NCBI RefSeq assembly: GCF_007748195.1
Contig: NZ_CP037920.1
Location: forward strand, 1,095,535 to 1,159,534
Reading direction: 5' to 3'
DNA length: 64,000 nt
From: Gimesia aquarii
GTDB lineage: Bacteria; Planctomycetota; Planctomycetia; Planctomycetales; Planctomycetaceae
Shown here in pieces: positions 8,574 to 18,524 of this stretch. A program made the position numbers and the translations under genes. The notes under the pieces were generated by a model, which worked only from the letters and a program-made list of their open reading frames with translations, was not told the DNA's origin and searched no databases. Numbering within the stretch: the first letter of the stretch is position 1; each line of letters begins with the position of its first letter.

Positions 8574-9179
8574 CTACTGAATCGCCTCTGACTCCAGTGT
8601 GAGCAAGTGCTGTTTGAGCGATGTTCCCTGAGGTGAAGAAAACCCTCCTAATTTTCCACCTGAAGCGACCACACGGTGACAGGGAATAATAATCGGAATT
8701 CGATTTGTGGACATTACGGTTCCCACAGCACGCGCGGCACGTGGCGCTCCTGCTTTGGAAGCGAGTTCTCCATATGTGATCTGTTTTCCATAACCTATTT
8801 TTTTAAGTTCTCGTATGACGCGTGTCTGAAATTTTGTCATGTGAGGTAGACTGACTTTGACGTCCTGAAATTCGACAACCGCGCCTTGATAATAATCTTG
8901 GAGTCTCTCTGACAAATCTGGAAACCAATTTGATTCCTCGAACATTTTGATGGATTCGTCATGGTTTTCTTTACAGACTTGATTCGCTGCTTGACGAACA
9001 TCAGCGGCAGAGTGGTGCCCCATCAATAGTCTTTCTACGCCCTCGGAATTTCCCATGAGTCCACACCAACCGATTTCCGTAGAAAAAATCGATAATTTTA
9101 ATGAAAATGACTCATTAGAAGTGCCTTTCTGTGCTGTTTTAGAAATCGATTTGGGAACTGAAACAGTTCTTTGACCCAT
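8574..9179 (-). CDS. ogt: methylated-DNA--protein-cysteine methyltransferase
   Basis: This is a suicide DNA-repair protein that transfers methyl groups from O6-methylguanine to its own cysteine. The active-site motif IIPCHRVV is present, preceded by the helix-turn-helix region (YGELASKAGAPRAARAVGTVMSTN) and followed by the GKLGGFS loop, so the C-terminal DNA-binding domain is complete. The N-terminal ribonuclease-H-like domain is present but divergent. I prefer the ATG at 9179 (MGQRTV, 201 residues). The open frame runs further upstream but crosses into the divergent gene. There are no Ada-type extra domains. Confidence 0.9.
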   Translation of the reverse strand: MGQRTVSVPKSISKTAQKGTSNESFSLKLSIFSTEIGWCGLMGNSEGVERLLMGHHSAADVRQAANQVCKENHDESIKMFEESNWFPDLSERLQDYYQGAVVEFQDVKVSLPHMTKFQTRVIRELKKIGYGKQITYGELASKAGAPRAARAVGTVMSTNRIPIIIPCHRVVASGGKLGGFSSPQGTSLKQHLLTLESEAIQ

Positions 9180-9279
9180 CTGGAATTCTCCGATAGAATA
9201 GATTTGACTCAAAAGTACAAAATAACCGCTGTTTATTTTAGAACATATAAAACTGAATTTACAAGATAATAGAGTGATT

Positions 9280-10026
9280 ATGCATCCATACAGCATGTTG
9301 TCCGACGAATACTTTACCAATCTGAATTTATGCACGGAAATGACGCTACCTTCATCTCGGGAAACGGTGCTGAATTTTTTTGAGCGGGTGCAAAAATCTT
9401 TTCCAACCATGCGAAATTTCTATAACCGCGGCGAAAACGGTTTCATTCTTGAGGAAGACAAAGAAGAGACCGGGCAGCAACGTTGGATTTCTCTCGAACC
9501 TCAGCGCGTGAGTAGTGGGTACTTTTCACCCAAAGATCCGGATGATTGTTTGAAGCAACATAAATTAATGTTGGAACTGGTTCCTTATATGCTGTCAATC
9601 AGTCCTCTCGATTGTGAAGCGCTAGATTATGTCGTGGGCTTTGATTTTTCTTATCGTGGGAATCATGATGCTTTAGTGGCCGAAGCCTTAGGGTCGAATC
9701 AGGCGATTGACAGCCTGTTACAGATTCCTGGAGCACGGCCGCTGAACTACGAACCATCAATCACGCTCAGTCTGGACGATTCCTGTCGTTGTCAGGCGCG
9801 TTTGTTAATTGAGACTCGTACAAATGCCTATCAGGTCAGACGTGAGGATTATTCCGATGAGCAACTTTCCGTATTCTTTACGCTAAGACAGTATGGTAGT
9901 CTCTCAGCAGAAACAAAATTAGAAGAGACCATGCTGGATCTGAAAGAAAAATCAGACCAATTGATGAATGAATATGTCATCGATCAGGTCTTGCGTCCTT
10001 TGGCACAGGCAATTTCAACGAAATAA
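9280..10026 (+). CDS. conserved hypothetical protein
   Basis: This soluble protein of about 248 residues has no signal peptide or membrane segment. It begins MHPYSMLSDEYF; a GTG two codons earlier (9274) is the alternative start. It is rich in acidic and aromatic residues, with a mixed alpha/beta pattern in the middle (DYVVGFDFSYRGNHD) and a C-terminal helix (EETMLDLKEKSDQL). I do not recognise a named domain. It is divergent from ogt and lies 113 bp upstream of the aminotransferase on the same strand. Confidence 0.7.
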   Translation: MHPYSMLSDEYFTNLNLCTEMTLPSSRETVLNFFERVQKSFPTMRNFYNRGENGFILEEDKEETGQQRWISLEPQRVSSGYFSPKDPDDCLKQHKLMLELVPYMLSISPLDCEALDYVVGFDFSYRGNHDALVAEALGSNQAIDSLLQIPGARPLNYEPSITLSLDDSCRCQARLLIETRTNAYQVRREDYSDEQLSVFFTLRQYGSLSAETKLEETMLDLKEKSDQLMNEYVIDQVLRPLAQAISTK

Positions 10027-10139
10027 AGAGTGTTTTTTAGAATGAGGGCTGGCCCAGTTTCAAAATTGGGGATACCCCTATAAAGTAGTCATCATCGATT
10101 GTGCTTCCAGAAAACTTCAAGATCAAAGGGGAATCCTTC

Positions 10140-11402
10140 GTGGCTCTATCATTAAGCGATTTTGCTCAGTCTCTTACCGTCGAAACAGCTTTTAGTGTCT
10201 TGGCTGTTGCAAAGCAGTTAAAAGCAGAAGGCAAAGATGTTGTCGAGTTGGAAGTGGGAGACAGTCCTTTTGACAGTACCGCCTCTGCAAAATCAACAGG
10301 TATTGAAGCGATTCAAAATAACCAGTCACATTATTGTGCTTCTCCTGGAATTCCCGAATTCCGTAAGGCGGCTGCCGATTTTGTCTCGCGTGAATTTCAG
10401 GTAGCCGCGAAACCAGAGAATATTGTTGTTGGACCTGGTGCCAAAGTTTTTGAGCAATTCTTTTGTGAAGCCTTTTTGAATCCCGGCGATGGCGTACTCG
10501 TTTTTAGCCCCTATTTCCCGACTTACTTGCCAAACATTGAACGTCGCGGCGCACGTATGGTTCTGTCGGATCTGAAGCAGTCAAATGATTTCCGTCCCGA
10601 CCTTGCCGACATTGAAAAGTTTCTGTCTGAGGATCCTGCTCCGAAGGCCATCTTCCTGAACTCGCCTCATAATCCCACAGGAGGGGTCATTGAGGAATCC
10701 GACCTGAAAGCAATTGCCGATTTAATCCGTGGTAAAAATATTGCTGTGTTTAGCGATGAACCGTATTGCCATATGGTCTGGCAAGGAAAACATCACTCTA
10801 TCTTGGCTCAACCAGGGATGATGGATCAATGTGTTTCCGCATATACATTCAGCAAGTCTTATAGTATGAGTGGCTGGCGGTTAGGATTTTGTGTGGCTTC
10901 GGAAGAGGTTGCTACATCCATTGGTAAAATGGTTAACACCACACTTTCGTGTACACCTCCTTTGGTGCAACTTGCTGGTGCAGCTGCGTTGAACTGTGAT
11001 TCCGAAGAGCGTGATGAAGTCATGTTGAAATTCAGAGAGAAGGTTGTTCTGCTAACGGATAAATTGAATCAGATCGATGATTTTCATGCCCTTGATCCCA
11101 ATGCAACATTTTATGTCTTTGTGAATGTGGCCCCTGTCTGTAACAGATTGAGCATTACAAGTCACGGACTGGCACTCTACTTATTAGAAGGTGCCGATGA
11201 CGAATTCGGTATTGCTTGTCTGGGGGGAGAATGTTTTGGAGAAGCTGGTCATGGATTTTTGCGTTTCAGTTGTGCAGAACCGAATGATCGACTGGAAAAA
11301 GCAATCGATTTCATCCCGGAAGCCATTTCCAGAACAGAGCGTATAGCTAGTTATTTGGAAGCGAATCCAGCAGCCAGGTTGAAGTCGCCGTACACCGTTT
11401 AA
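10140..11402 (+). CDS. PLP-dependent class I/II aminotransferase
   Basis: This is a fold-type I aminotransferase, probably acting on aspartate or another L-amino acid with 2-oxoglutarate. Visible motifs are the N-terminal VELEVGDSPFD, NSPHNPTGG, the cofactor-binding FSDEPY, and the lysine loop FSKSYSMSGWRLGF that forms the Schiff base. Near the C-terminus FLRFSCAEP carries the substrate carboxylate-binding Arg. I prefer the GTG at 10140 because AAAGGGGA lies 7-8 nt upstream; a GTG at 10101 would add 13 residues. The exact substrate cannot be set from sequence. Confidence 0.88.
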   Translation: MALSLSDFAQSLTVETAFSVLAVAKQLKAEGKDVVELEVGDSPFDSTASAKSTGIEAIQNNQSHYCASPGIPEFRKAAADFVSREFQVAAKPENIVVGPGAKVFEQFFCEAFLNPGDGVLVFSPYFPTYLPNIERRGARMVLSDLKQSNDFRPDLADIEKFLSEDPAPKAIFLNSPHNPTGGVIEESDLKAIADLIRGKNIAVFSDEPYCHMVWQGKHHSILAQPGMMDQCVSAYTFSKSYSMSGWRLGFCVASEEVATSIGKMVNTTLSCTPPLVQLAGAAALNCDSEERDEVMLKFREKVVLLTDKLNQIDDFHALDPNATFYVFVNVAPVCNRLSITSHGLALYLLEGADDEFGIACLGGECFGEAGHGFLRFSCAEPNDRLEKAIDFIPEAISRTERIASYLEANPAARLKSPYTV

Positions 11403-11453
11403 GAGTTTTTGCTCAATACAGTTCTGAATGCGAAACAGAATTTCAAGGATGTT

Positions 11454-11858
11454 ATGAATCGTTATCAAGCGTTGATCCGCACTGCGGTCATCCTTTATTG
11501 GGTCCTGTTATTTACGGCGACTCATATCCCGTTAAAAAAAGGGACACTCCCCCAGGGAACTGACGTACCACTACATTTTCTCGCTTATGCAGGTCTTTCA
11601 TTTCTGTTGACATGGTGGTTGTCGCTCAAATGGGACAAGCTGACTTTCAAACGATTATTCGCTGTATTTGTGGGAGTCAGTCTGTTTGGAGTCGTGGATG
11701 AGTTGCTACAGGGGATTCCGGTGTTAAAACGTCAGCCAAGTATCGATGATTGGGTAGCTGATACTGTGGGGGCACTGTTAGGAATATTGCTATTTCTGTT
11801 GGTTCAAAAACCGTTGCGGCAGCTCTTGGATCGTTTTCAAAACCATGATGCAAAATAA
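11454..11858 (+). CDS. VanZ-like membrane protein
   Basis: A small polytopic protein of about 134 residues with four hydrophobic segments. It carries VanZ-family features: an acid-bearing loop DVPLHFLAYAGLSF, VVDELLQGIP in the third segment, and DDWVADTVGALLG in the fourth. I chose the ATG at 11454 (MNRYQAL) because AAGGAT lies just upstream; an upstream TTG at 11409 gives the longer frame. VanZ itself gives low-level teicoplanin resistance, but most chromosomal relatives have unknown roles in the envelope. It lies 51 bp after the aminotransferase and is probably co-transcribed with it. Confidence 0.85.
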   Translation: MNRYQALIRTAVILYWVLLFTATHIPLKKGTLPQGTDVPLHFLAYAGLSFLLTWWLSLKWDKLTFKRLFAVFVGVSLFGVVDELLQGIPVLKRQPSIDDWVADTVGALLGILLFLLVQKPLRQLLDRFQNHDAK

Positions 11859-11873
11859 TCACAAGTGTTAAAG

Positions 11874-11902
11874 CTAGATGAAATCTAACACTATTCTTTT
11901 TT
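11874..11902 (+). terminator. terminator after the VanZ-like gene
   Basis: The AGTGTTA/TAACACT stem (11874-11880 with 11886-11892) is followed by ATTCTTTTTT. It overlaps the 3-prime end of the convergent zwf gene. Confidence 0.7.
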
Positions 11903-13450
11903 ACTAGCCGACGGAGTGCGCCAGTGGCGTTTTGATTTATTTAAAAGTGTCATCGCACTCGATGGTCCCCAGGTTCCTGCATAATAAGGCTCAGGAGTCT
12001 GATCTGTCTTTTCCCATTCTTCCAGAACTGGTGTCACAAACTTCCAGGCAGCTTCCAGTTCATCACTCCGAGTAAAGAGAGTAGAATCACCGCGCAGCAC
12101 ATCCATCAGCAATCGCTCATAAGCTTCGGGCAGGCTTTTGTGGTAAGCATCTTCAAATGCAAAATCCATCTCAACGGGTTGAATCTGATATTGCATACCA
12201 GGACGTTTCGTCGAGAACTTCATGGAAATCGATTCTTTAGGCTGGATGCGGAAAATGAGTTCATTCGGCTTTCGTTCAACCAGCGAGCAGATATCACCAT
12301 CGCATTCTACGGTCGTAAAGAGATTCATTGGTGGGTGCTTAAACTGAATGGCAATTTCACTGACTCGTTCAGGCATTCTCTTGCCCGTCCGCAAGTAAAA
12401 GGGAACCCCTTCCCATCGCCAGTTTTCGACCATTACTTCCATTGCGACAAAGGTTTCCCGGTGAGAGTCTGCAGGCACGCGCTCTTCTTCCCGATACCCG
12501 GGGACTGCCTGTCCAAACGATTGTCCCGCTGTATATTGGCCGGCGACAGCCCATTCGGAAATATCACCTTTGGTTCCTGGTGAGAGCGTTTTCAAGACTT
12601 TCAGTTTTTCATCACGAATTTCCTCTCCACTGAAAAGCGCGGGAGGTTCCATGGCAATTAAACATAAAAGTTGTAGAACATGATTTTGTAGGACGTCTCG
12701 TAACGCTCCCGAACGGTCATAATAGCCACCCCGCCCGTGTTCAATTCCCTGTGATTCTGCAACTGTGATTTGTACATGATCAACGTGATTGCGATTTAAT
12801 AAGGGTTCAAAAATCGAATTGCTCAATCGGAACAACAGAATATTCTGAACAGTTTCTTTACCTAAATAATGGTCAATTCGATAAATCTGATCTTCATCCA
12901 AGAGTTCGCTTAATTGCTGGCTCAGTTCCTGTGCAGACTGAAGATCGTGGCCAAACGGTTTCTCAATGACAACACGCAACCACTCTTCTCCTGAATTGCG
13001 TGGTACCATCTGCGCCTGGGATAGTGCATTAACGGCTGGATAAAATAAAGAGGGTGCTGTTGCCAGATAAGCGACACGTTTGGTGATGATGTCTCCGAGA
13101 ACTTCACGTTCAACCGCTTCTATTGAAGATTTCAGTTTTGCATGATCACTTTCAGCTGTGATATCAATTTCACGGTAAAACAGTCGCTTGGAAAAGAGAG
13201 CCCATTTTTCATCTGTCACAGTGCCCGTACGAGTAAATTTCGAAACCGTATCGCGTTGCTCGTTTCGAAATTGTTCGTCTGTCTTTGACCGTCGCGCCAA
13301 GCCTATGATGGGAAGATCTGCTGAAAGAAACCCTTCGCTCCAGAGGTCATACAATGCGGGAATTAATTTTCGGGCTGTCAAATCACCAGAGGCGCCAAAA
13401 ATCAGAATGGTTGCAGTTGTTAAATCGATAGAAGGATTAGAATTGGCCAT
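11891..13450 (-). CDS. zwf: glucose-6-phosphate 1-dehydrogenase
   Basis: This enzyme oxidises glucose 6-phosphate to 6-phosphogluconolactone with NADP, the entry to the oxidative pentose phosphate pathway. The nucleotide-binding GASGDLTARKL lies near residue 18, the active-site signature RIDHYLGKE near 190, and the substrate region YRTGKRMPE-like (FYLRTGKRMPERVS) near 345. The length of 519 residues is normal for the family. It follows ispG on the same strand with a 75-bp gap, so both may be transcribed together. It ends in a Lys-rich tail. Confidence 0.97.
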   Translation of the reverse strand: MANSNPSIDLTTATILIFGASGDLTARKLIPALYDLWSEGFLSADLPIIGLARRSKTDEQFRNEQRDTVSKFTRTGTVTDEKWALFSKRLFYREIDITAESDHAKLKSSIEAVEREVLGDIITKRVAYLATAPSLFYPAVNALSQAQMVPRNSGEEWLRVVIEKPFGHDLQSAQELSQQLSELLDEDQIYRIDHYLGKETVQNILLFRLSNSIFEPLLNRNHVDHVQITVAESQGIEHGRGGYYDRSGALRDVLQNHVLQLLCLIAMEPPALFSGEEIRDEKLKVLKTLSPGTKGDISEWAVAGQYTAGQSFGQAVPGYREEERVPADSHRETFVAMEVMVENWRWEGVPFYLRTGKRMPERVSEIAIQFKHPPMNLFTTVECDGDICSLVERKPNELIFRIQPKESISMKFSTKRPGMQYQIQPVEMDFAFEDAYHKSLPEAYERLLMDVLRGDSTLFTRSDELEAAWKFVTPVLEEWEKTDQTPEPYYAGTWGPSSAMTLLNKSKRHWRTPSASKKE

Positions 13451-13525
13451 GACTTACATCCATGCCTTAATAGAAAGTGTGGTTCTGGGAATAGGAATGT
13501 TTGTTATATTAAGTGAAGCAGACAG

Positions 13526-14671
13526 TTAAATTTTTGCCGATTGTTGTTCGATGAGTAAATCCAATTCACCTTTGAGGCGAGGTAAGATATCATCATAGGA
13601 ATATCGGCCTAAAGACTCGCTTCTTTTCTTTAGATTGACATAATTAGGACCACACCAGAGGCCGAGGTCTGCATCATCTGTTTCTCCAGGACCATTCACT
13701 CGACAACCCATGACTGCAATTGTAATTTTATGCTCCTTGGCATATTCAGTCATTTTTTTGACATCCGCTGCCAAATCAACAAACACCTCGTTTTCCACAC
13801 GAGAGCAACTGGGACAGCTGATGATATTAATGCCTTCTTGAGCAAAATTAACAACCGTTCGTACGCGCCCGGCAGCAATATCTTCCAGAATGGAACGCCC
13901 GGCTTCGATTTCTTCTCCTTTTCGATCATTGGGAACGGTTAAGGAAACGCGAATCGTATCTCCAATGCCTTTACTGATGAGTTGTTCGAAGGCCATTCTT
14001 GTCTTTATGATTCCATCTGGAGGCATACCGGCTTCCGTTACGCCCAAATGGAGTGGGATATCGGGACGTTGTGTGGCAAACCGCGTATTCACTTCAATTA
14101 CTTTTGCCGGATCCGAATCCTTTAGCGAGACACAAAACCGGGTGAAATCAATGGATTCCAGAAGCTCGCAATGATCAAAGGCACTTTCCAGCATGGGAGA
14201 GATAGAGTCATCAGGATCATACTTTTCGAGTTTCGCCGGATCGACTGAACCACAGTTTACGCCAACGCGGATCGCGCAATCATTGTCTTTTGCAACTTCT
14301 GCGATAAATTCCACTTTCTTCTGCCAGGGTTTTTCCGGCTCATGATGATAAAGATGTCCCGGGTTGTAACGCAGTTTGTTGACATACGGGGCGATGACTT
14401 CCGCCAATCGGTAGTTTTCCTGTAAGTCTACAGATAGAGGAACAGTCGTCTGTTTTCGAATTTCGATGAGTGCGGCTGCTTCTCGTTTATTATCTACAGC
14501 AATTCTTACGATATCAGCTCCAGCCTCTTCCAGTGAATGAATCTGGGCGACGGTTGCATCAATGTTGCTGGTTTTCGTCGCGGTCATACTTTGAACAGCA
14601 ATTGGATTCTTGTTTCCAATTGTAATTGCACCAATCTTCACTGCTCTTGTTGGATTCCGTGGTAACTGCAA
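13526..14671 (-). CDS. ispG: (E)-4-hydroxy-3-methylbut-2-enyl-diphosphate synthase
   Basis: This is the iron-sulfur enzyme of the MEP isoprenoid pathway, converting methylerythritol cyclodiphosphate to HMBPP. The three 4Fe-4S cysteines are visible in CPSC and in GCRVNGPGE near the C-terminus. The TIM-barrel part carries [16 protein letters not shown] and RVGVNCGS. The length of 381 residues fits the short bacterial form without the inserted domain of chlamydial and plant enzymes. It is read on the minus strand ahead of zwf. Confidence 0.97.
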   Translation of the reverse strand: MQLPRNPTRAVKIGAITIGNKNPIAVQSMTATKTSNIDATVAQIHSLEEAGADIVRIAVDNKREAAALIEIRKQTTVPLSVDLQENYRLAEVIAPYVNKLRYNPGHLYHHEPEKPWQKKVEFIAEVAKDNDCAIRVGVNCGSVDPAKLEKYDPDDSISPMLESAFDHCELLESIDFTRFCVSLKDSDPAKVIEVNTRFATQRPDIPLHLGVTEAGMPPDGIIKTRMAFEQLISKGIGDTIRVSLTVPNDRKGEEIEAGRSILEDIAAGRVRTVVNFAQEGINIISCPSCSRVENEVFVDLAADVKKMTEYAKEHKITIAVMGCRVNGPGETDDADLGLWCGPNYVNLKKRSESLGRYSYDDILPRLKGELDLLIEQQSAKI

Positions 14672-14877
14672 GTTGCTGGTCCTTTAAGGTATATTGATGC
14701 TCAGATTTCGATTTCAAATTCAAGGATTGTAAAAGATCCAGACTGCAACGTCCATTCATGAAAAATAGATAAAAATCAATTGGGATTGACAGATTTTTCA
14801 TGTCTTTTTACAAGCCTTGGGTCAAGTATTGCTATTTTATGCAAAAATGCGTCGTATACAAAGTAGGCGGAATAAAA

Positions 14878-16338
14878 ATGAATCGTCAAATTGCAGGGAT
14901 GCTAGTCGGTTTATGTGTGCTCAGTGGCTGTGGGGCTGATGCACAAACGGCTTCAGAGAAAGCAGTTAAGTCAAATCAAGCTACAGAGAATGTATCGCAA
15001 AATCAAGAGGCCAAAAGTGATACAACCTCCAAAAGTGGAGCTCATACAGAAGAGTCTGTGAAGTCAACGCAGCAGATTTCTCAAAATTCGAGTACTGTAG
15101 ACGAAGCCACTGTGAAAAAAGCAGAGGAATTTTTTGTTCAAGCAATGAAGTCGCTAAAAAAAAGGGAATTTGCTAATAGCGTTCAGATTTTAACTACGGC
15201 GATTAATCTCAATCCACACGAATCGAAATACTATTTTCATCGTGGGAGTGTATGGGCTGACCTGAAACAGGACGCCAATGCAATAATTGATCTTACAAAA
15301 GCGATTGAGATGAGTCCTAAAAATGGTCAGTATTATCTGACTCGGGGGATATTTTTTGCGACACGCGGTGGCGGTGAATTGGCGGTCAAAGATTTCTCGA
15401 AGGCCATCGAACTCAATCCAGATGATTTCCAGGCTTTTAACAATCGTGGTTTGTTGTTTGCAACATCGGGAAAAATAAAGGAGGCGCGAGCTGACTTCGA
15501 ACAGGTTTTACGCATCCAACCGGATAGCCTTGATGCAATGAACAATCTGGGTTTTGCGTTGATGAATCTAAATGAGATCGACAAAGCCATTGAGACCTTA
15601 AATGAAGTAATCAAGCGAGAACCGAAATATCTGAATGCCTATGATAATCGTGGACTGGCCTGGCAGAAACAAAAAGAATTTGCAAAGGCAGCAGAAGATT
15701 TTACAACCGCGATTCAACTCAGCCCCCAGAACCTGAAATTTTATCAACAGCGGATGGTTGTTTATGAGAAGATGAATCAACCTGAAAAGGCTAAGGCAGA
15801 TGCAGAAAAAATTAATTGGTTGAAAAGACTGGCAATCATCAACGATCGAATTACCAAGTCACCTAAGGATGTAGATCTCGTATTAGAGCGTGCACAGTTT
15901 TATCTGGAGTCAGACATGCGTGAAAAAGCAATGCAGGACTATGCGAAGATTGTTTCACTAACCCAGGATACTGGGCGTGGCTATTACATTCGTGGTGCAC
16001 TTTATTTAGAAGAAAACAAACTTGATCGGTGTATTCAGGAATGTTCTCGAGCCATAAACATACAACCGAATCCAGAAGCCTATTCAATTCGTGGTGATGC
16101 TTTCATGAAACGCGGTGATATTGAACATGCACTGCGTGATTTCGAACGAGCCAAACGGATCGATGAAATTGTAGCGAAGGCCTATCTGATGCGATCAAAA
16201 TCACTTAAGAAACAAGGCAAACTGAAAAAGGCCGCCGAAGATTTTGAACGTGCCGTTGCCATCGATCCTTCTTTGGGCCCCACTAAATTGAATGAAGATA
16301 AAACGACTGCCAAGCCCGTCATTCGTCCTATTGATTGA
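14878..16338 (+). CDS. TPR-repeat lipoprotein
   Basis: The ATG at 14878 follows AGGCGG and gives MNRQIAGML with a lipobox ending LSGC (Cys near residue 19); the upstream frame to 14800 lacks a signal. A Ser/Thr/Gln/Lys-rich linker (20-80) leads into about ten 34-residue TPR units, for example YYFHRGSVWADLKQ, AFNNRGLLFATSGK, AYDNRGLAWQKQKE and AYSIRGDAFMKRGD. It is a predicted envelope-anchored scaffold binding protein partners. The partners cannot be deduced from the neighbours. Confidence 0.85.
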   Translation: MNRQIAGMLVGLCVLSGCGADAQTASEKAVKSNQATENVSQNQEAKSDTTSKSGAHTEESVKSTQQISQNSSTVDEATVKKAEEFFVQAMKSLKKREFANSVQILTTAINLNPHESKYYFHRGSVWADLKQDANAIIDLTKAIEMSPKNGQYYLTRGIFFATRGGGELAVKDFSKAIELNPDDFQAFNNRGLLFATSGKIKEARADFEQVLRIQPDSLDAMNNLGFALMNLNEIDKAIETLNEVIKREPKYLNAYDNRGLAWQKQKEFAKAAEDFTTAIQLSPQNLKFYQQRMVVYEKMNQPEKAKADAEKINWLKRLAIINDRITKSPKDVDLVLERAQFYLESDMREKAMQDYAKIVSLTQDTGRGYYIRGALYLEENKLDRCIQECSRAINIQPNPEAYSIRGDAFMKRGDIEHALRDFERAKRIDEIVAKAYLMRSKSLKKQGKLKKAAEDFERAVAIDPSLGPTKLNEDKTTAKPVIRPID

Positions 16339-16426
16339 GATCGGACAATCGTTCTTAAAAGGTGGGTAGATCGAACAAAGATACTTGTTTGTCTGTTCGG
16401 GTGCTTTAAACGTAAGTGAGGATTAT

Positions 16427-16819
16427 ATGAGCGACGGTTTTCTGGACGATATGGAAGACTCACGTAGGCGCTCCAAAGAACCTCAATCGTTTTCGATAGC
16501 CGATTTGCTTTTCGTAAGTTTTAACTCACGCGTGATTGCACTGGATCGGGACACGGGCGACATGATCTGGAATTGGAAAACACCAAAAGGCAGGTCGAAT
16601 TATGTTTCGATTTTAGTAGACGATGACCAATTATTTGCATCTGTTGATGGTTACACGTATTGTTTAGATCCTCTCACAGGACGCCAAATCTGGTTTAATC
16701 CTCTGAAAGGATTCGGGTATGGAATTCCCTCATTGGCCACTGCGCAGTTCAACAGCAACACCTCTGCCGCTGCTGAAATCCTCGCGCGTGAACAGCGTAG
16801 ACAGCAAACGGGAGGGTAG
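16427..16819 (+). CDS. small PQQ-like beta-propeller fragment protein
   Basis: The ATG at 16427 follows GAGGATT. The 130-residue protein contains two blades of PQQ/quinoprotein type: RVIALDRDTGDMIWNWK and YTYCLDPLTGRQIWFNP, each with the strand-D-x-x-TG-xx-W pattern. It has no signal peptide. A full propeller needs six to eight blades, so this is either a minimal oligomeric unit or a fragment. The C-terminus is a short charged helix. It lies 88 bp after the TPR lipoprotein on the same strand. Confidence 0.75.
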   Translation: MSDGFLDDMEDSRRRSKEPQSFSIADLLFVSFNSRVIALDRDTGDMIWNWKTPKGRSNYVSILVDDDQLFASVDGYTYCLDPLTGRQIWFNPLKGFGYGIPSLATAQFNSNTSAAAEILAREQRRQQTGG

Positions 16820-16856
16820 TAGGTAAGGTTTATCAGGTAGTGCAAGAGACCTCTTT

Positions 16857-17915
16857 TTACGATAGCAGCTCGGCATTCGTTAAGTGCCACCGGTCAGAAT
16901 CAAGAATGGGCTTGATATCAAAATTTGGCTTATGCTGATTGGCATGCACAAAGACTCTAATGGTTGAGCGTCTTTGAAAGAACCCAAATTTTGTCAGTAG
17001 TTTCATGACTTCTTTCTTCCCAAAATAATTAAGCACAATAGAATCGATCCCGATTTGTCGTGTATATTCGCAGAATATTGCTAACATCTGTTTCAATGAT
17101 TTCTGATCGCGACAAAAGAAGTCTTGGATTCCTGCGGCATAATCACCATTTCGACCAGATTCTCCCAAAACGTAAACCAAATAACCCAACAGTTCCTGTT
17201 GTGGATTTTCTAACGTCAGAATATGAAATCGTGTGTCCGGCTCATGGCGAAAACGCCATTCCAGAAATTCACGAGTTCGTTCTACCATAAAGCTTCCATC
17301 AGAATATTCAGAGAACAACGTCCCAAATCGTTCATCAATCGGTGCATCAAAGTTGACTTTGATACGATGAGATAAAAACGTTCTTGTTTCGAGAGAATAA
17401 ATTCGTAGTGAGAGATCAACGAGAGATGAAATGCCTTTTCTCAAGATCGTAGTTCGAATTTTGTCTTTTAATTTGTACTCACTTCGAATTGGTTTTACCC
17501 AATTTTGAAAGTTTCCGATTTCTTGATATCGGCATCGTTTAAAAACTGCGGCGGCAGTCTCTGTCATCCCAAACACGAAATCAAATTCTGTTTCTGGTAA
17601 ATGGGAAATTAAAGCGCGTTGCAGTTTGAGTGCAGCTTGAGCGCCACGATGTGTTTCATCGACATTGATTCCCTCAGCCTGACCCACTAAAAAAGGTTGT
17701 TTCGATGAACTCATACGACGGGGCAATAAACCGGTCGAACCAACTAGTTTGCCAGCTTCCTCTCTGGCTAACCAGCAATAGTTATCACCAAACGGGTTTT
17801 GCTGATGAGACCAGTTAAACCATTGAGAATCAGTTTTCTTAAAATTCCGATTAATCAACGAAAGTAGTTCTTCATGATCGTCACTCGGAGTTGTCTGAGT
17901 GATTGAATAACCCAT
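16857..17915 (-). CDS. GNAT-superfamily N-acetyltransferase-like protein
   Basis: This 352-residue protein has an N-terminal acetyltransferase fold: a helix (EELLSLINRNF), then WLAREEAGKLVGSTGLLPRR and VGQAEGINVDETHRGAQAALKL, which match the acetyl-CoA binding strand and the pyrophosphate loop position. A second GNAT-like half follows, with FHILTLENPQQELLGYLVYVL. Such two-domain proteins resemble FemAB or polysaccharide-associated acyltransferases. The acceptor is unknown. Confidence 0.75.
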   Translation of the reverse strand: MGYSITQTTPSDDHEELLSLINRNFKKTDSQWFNWSHQQNPFGDNYCWLAREEAGKLVGSTGLLPRRMSSSKQPFLVGQAEGINVDETHRGAQAALKLQRALISHLPETEFDFVFGMTETAAAVFKRCRYQEIGNFQNWVKPIRSEYKLKDKIRTTILRKGISSLVDLSLRIYSLETRTFLSHRIKVNFDAPIDERFGTLFSEYSDGSFMVERTREFLEWRFRHEPDTRFHILTLENPQQELLGYLVYVLGESGRNGDYAAGIQDFFCRDQKSLKQMLAIFCEYTRQIGIDSIVLNYFGKKEVMKLLTKFGFFQRRSTIRVFVHANQHKPNFDIKPILDSDRWHLTNAELLS

Positions 17916-18069
17916 ACAGAATGAACCCGTCTATACATGATAAATGACTGAGAAAACAGCAGTTATTAACATTCATGAAGTCTAGGCCACAGGTATGGGA
18001 AGTCAAATTCGATAAACGTTGATTGATGTTAGTGATCAAAGTCATGCACTGTATCAGATAGAACTGCTA

Positions 18070-18483
18070 TCATTCTGAAACATAAGTGCTTACGAGGAGT
18101 TCTATGAGACTCCCGTTGGCTTCAGGGAATCGTAGATCTGTGAGACGTTTTGCCGGAATCCAGTGGAATCCCTTCAGACTTTGATCGGTGAATACTGCCT
18201 GCATCTGAACGGGTTGGCACAACCAGAAATGCAGTTGAACGTCAGCATGATCATATGCGTGCTCTTCATAACGTAATTCTTCCAAAGCTGTGACCTCAAG
18301 GCCCGTTTCTTCGAGGCATTCTCTTACCGCGCATTGCTGAGCTGACTCACCGGATTCACATTTTCCACCTGGAAATTCATGAAAACCTGCAAGTGGAGAG
18401 TGTACATCCCGGATCCCAATCAAGAAATGCCGTTGATATTCGACAACGGCAATTCCGATTCGGTTTGTTTTCCGGGAGCTCAT
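18070..18483 (-). CDS. NUDIX hydrolase, MutT-like
   Basis: This 137-residue protein has a complete Nudix box starting GGKCESGES and ending RECLEETGLEV (GX5EX7REUXEEXGU), so the Mg-binding Glu residues are intact. The short length and the preceding FHEFPGGK are typical of the MutT/8-oxo-dGTP group, but other nucleoside diphosphate substrates are possible. It starts 41 bp after the stop of the PIN-TRAM gene on the same strand, so both may be one transcript. Confidence 0.9.
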   Translation of the reverse strand: MSSRKTNRIGIAVVEYQRHFLIGIRDVHSPLAGFHEFPGGKCESGESAQQCAVRECLEETGLEVTALEELRYEEHAYDHADVQLHFWLCQPVQMQAVFTDQSLKGFHWIPAKRLTDLRFPEANGSLIELLVSTYVSE

Positions 18484-18524
18484 CGCTTCAGTCCGTTTCG
18501 TTCCGGAAGCATTACAGAGAGGCT

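Noticed and set aside
8574..9410. Upstream extension of the Ogt frame to 9410
   Set aside because: The extra 77 residues overlap the divergent gene and lack homology; an ATG at 9179 fits the family better.
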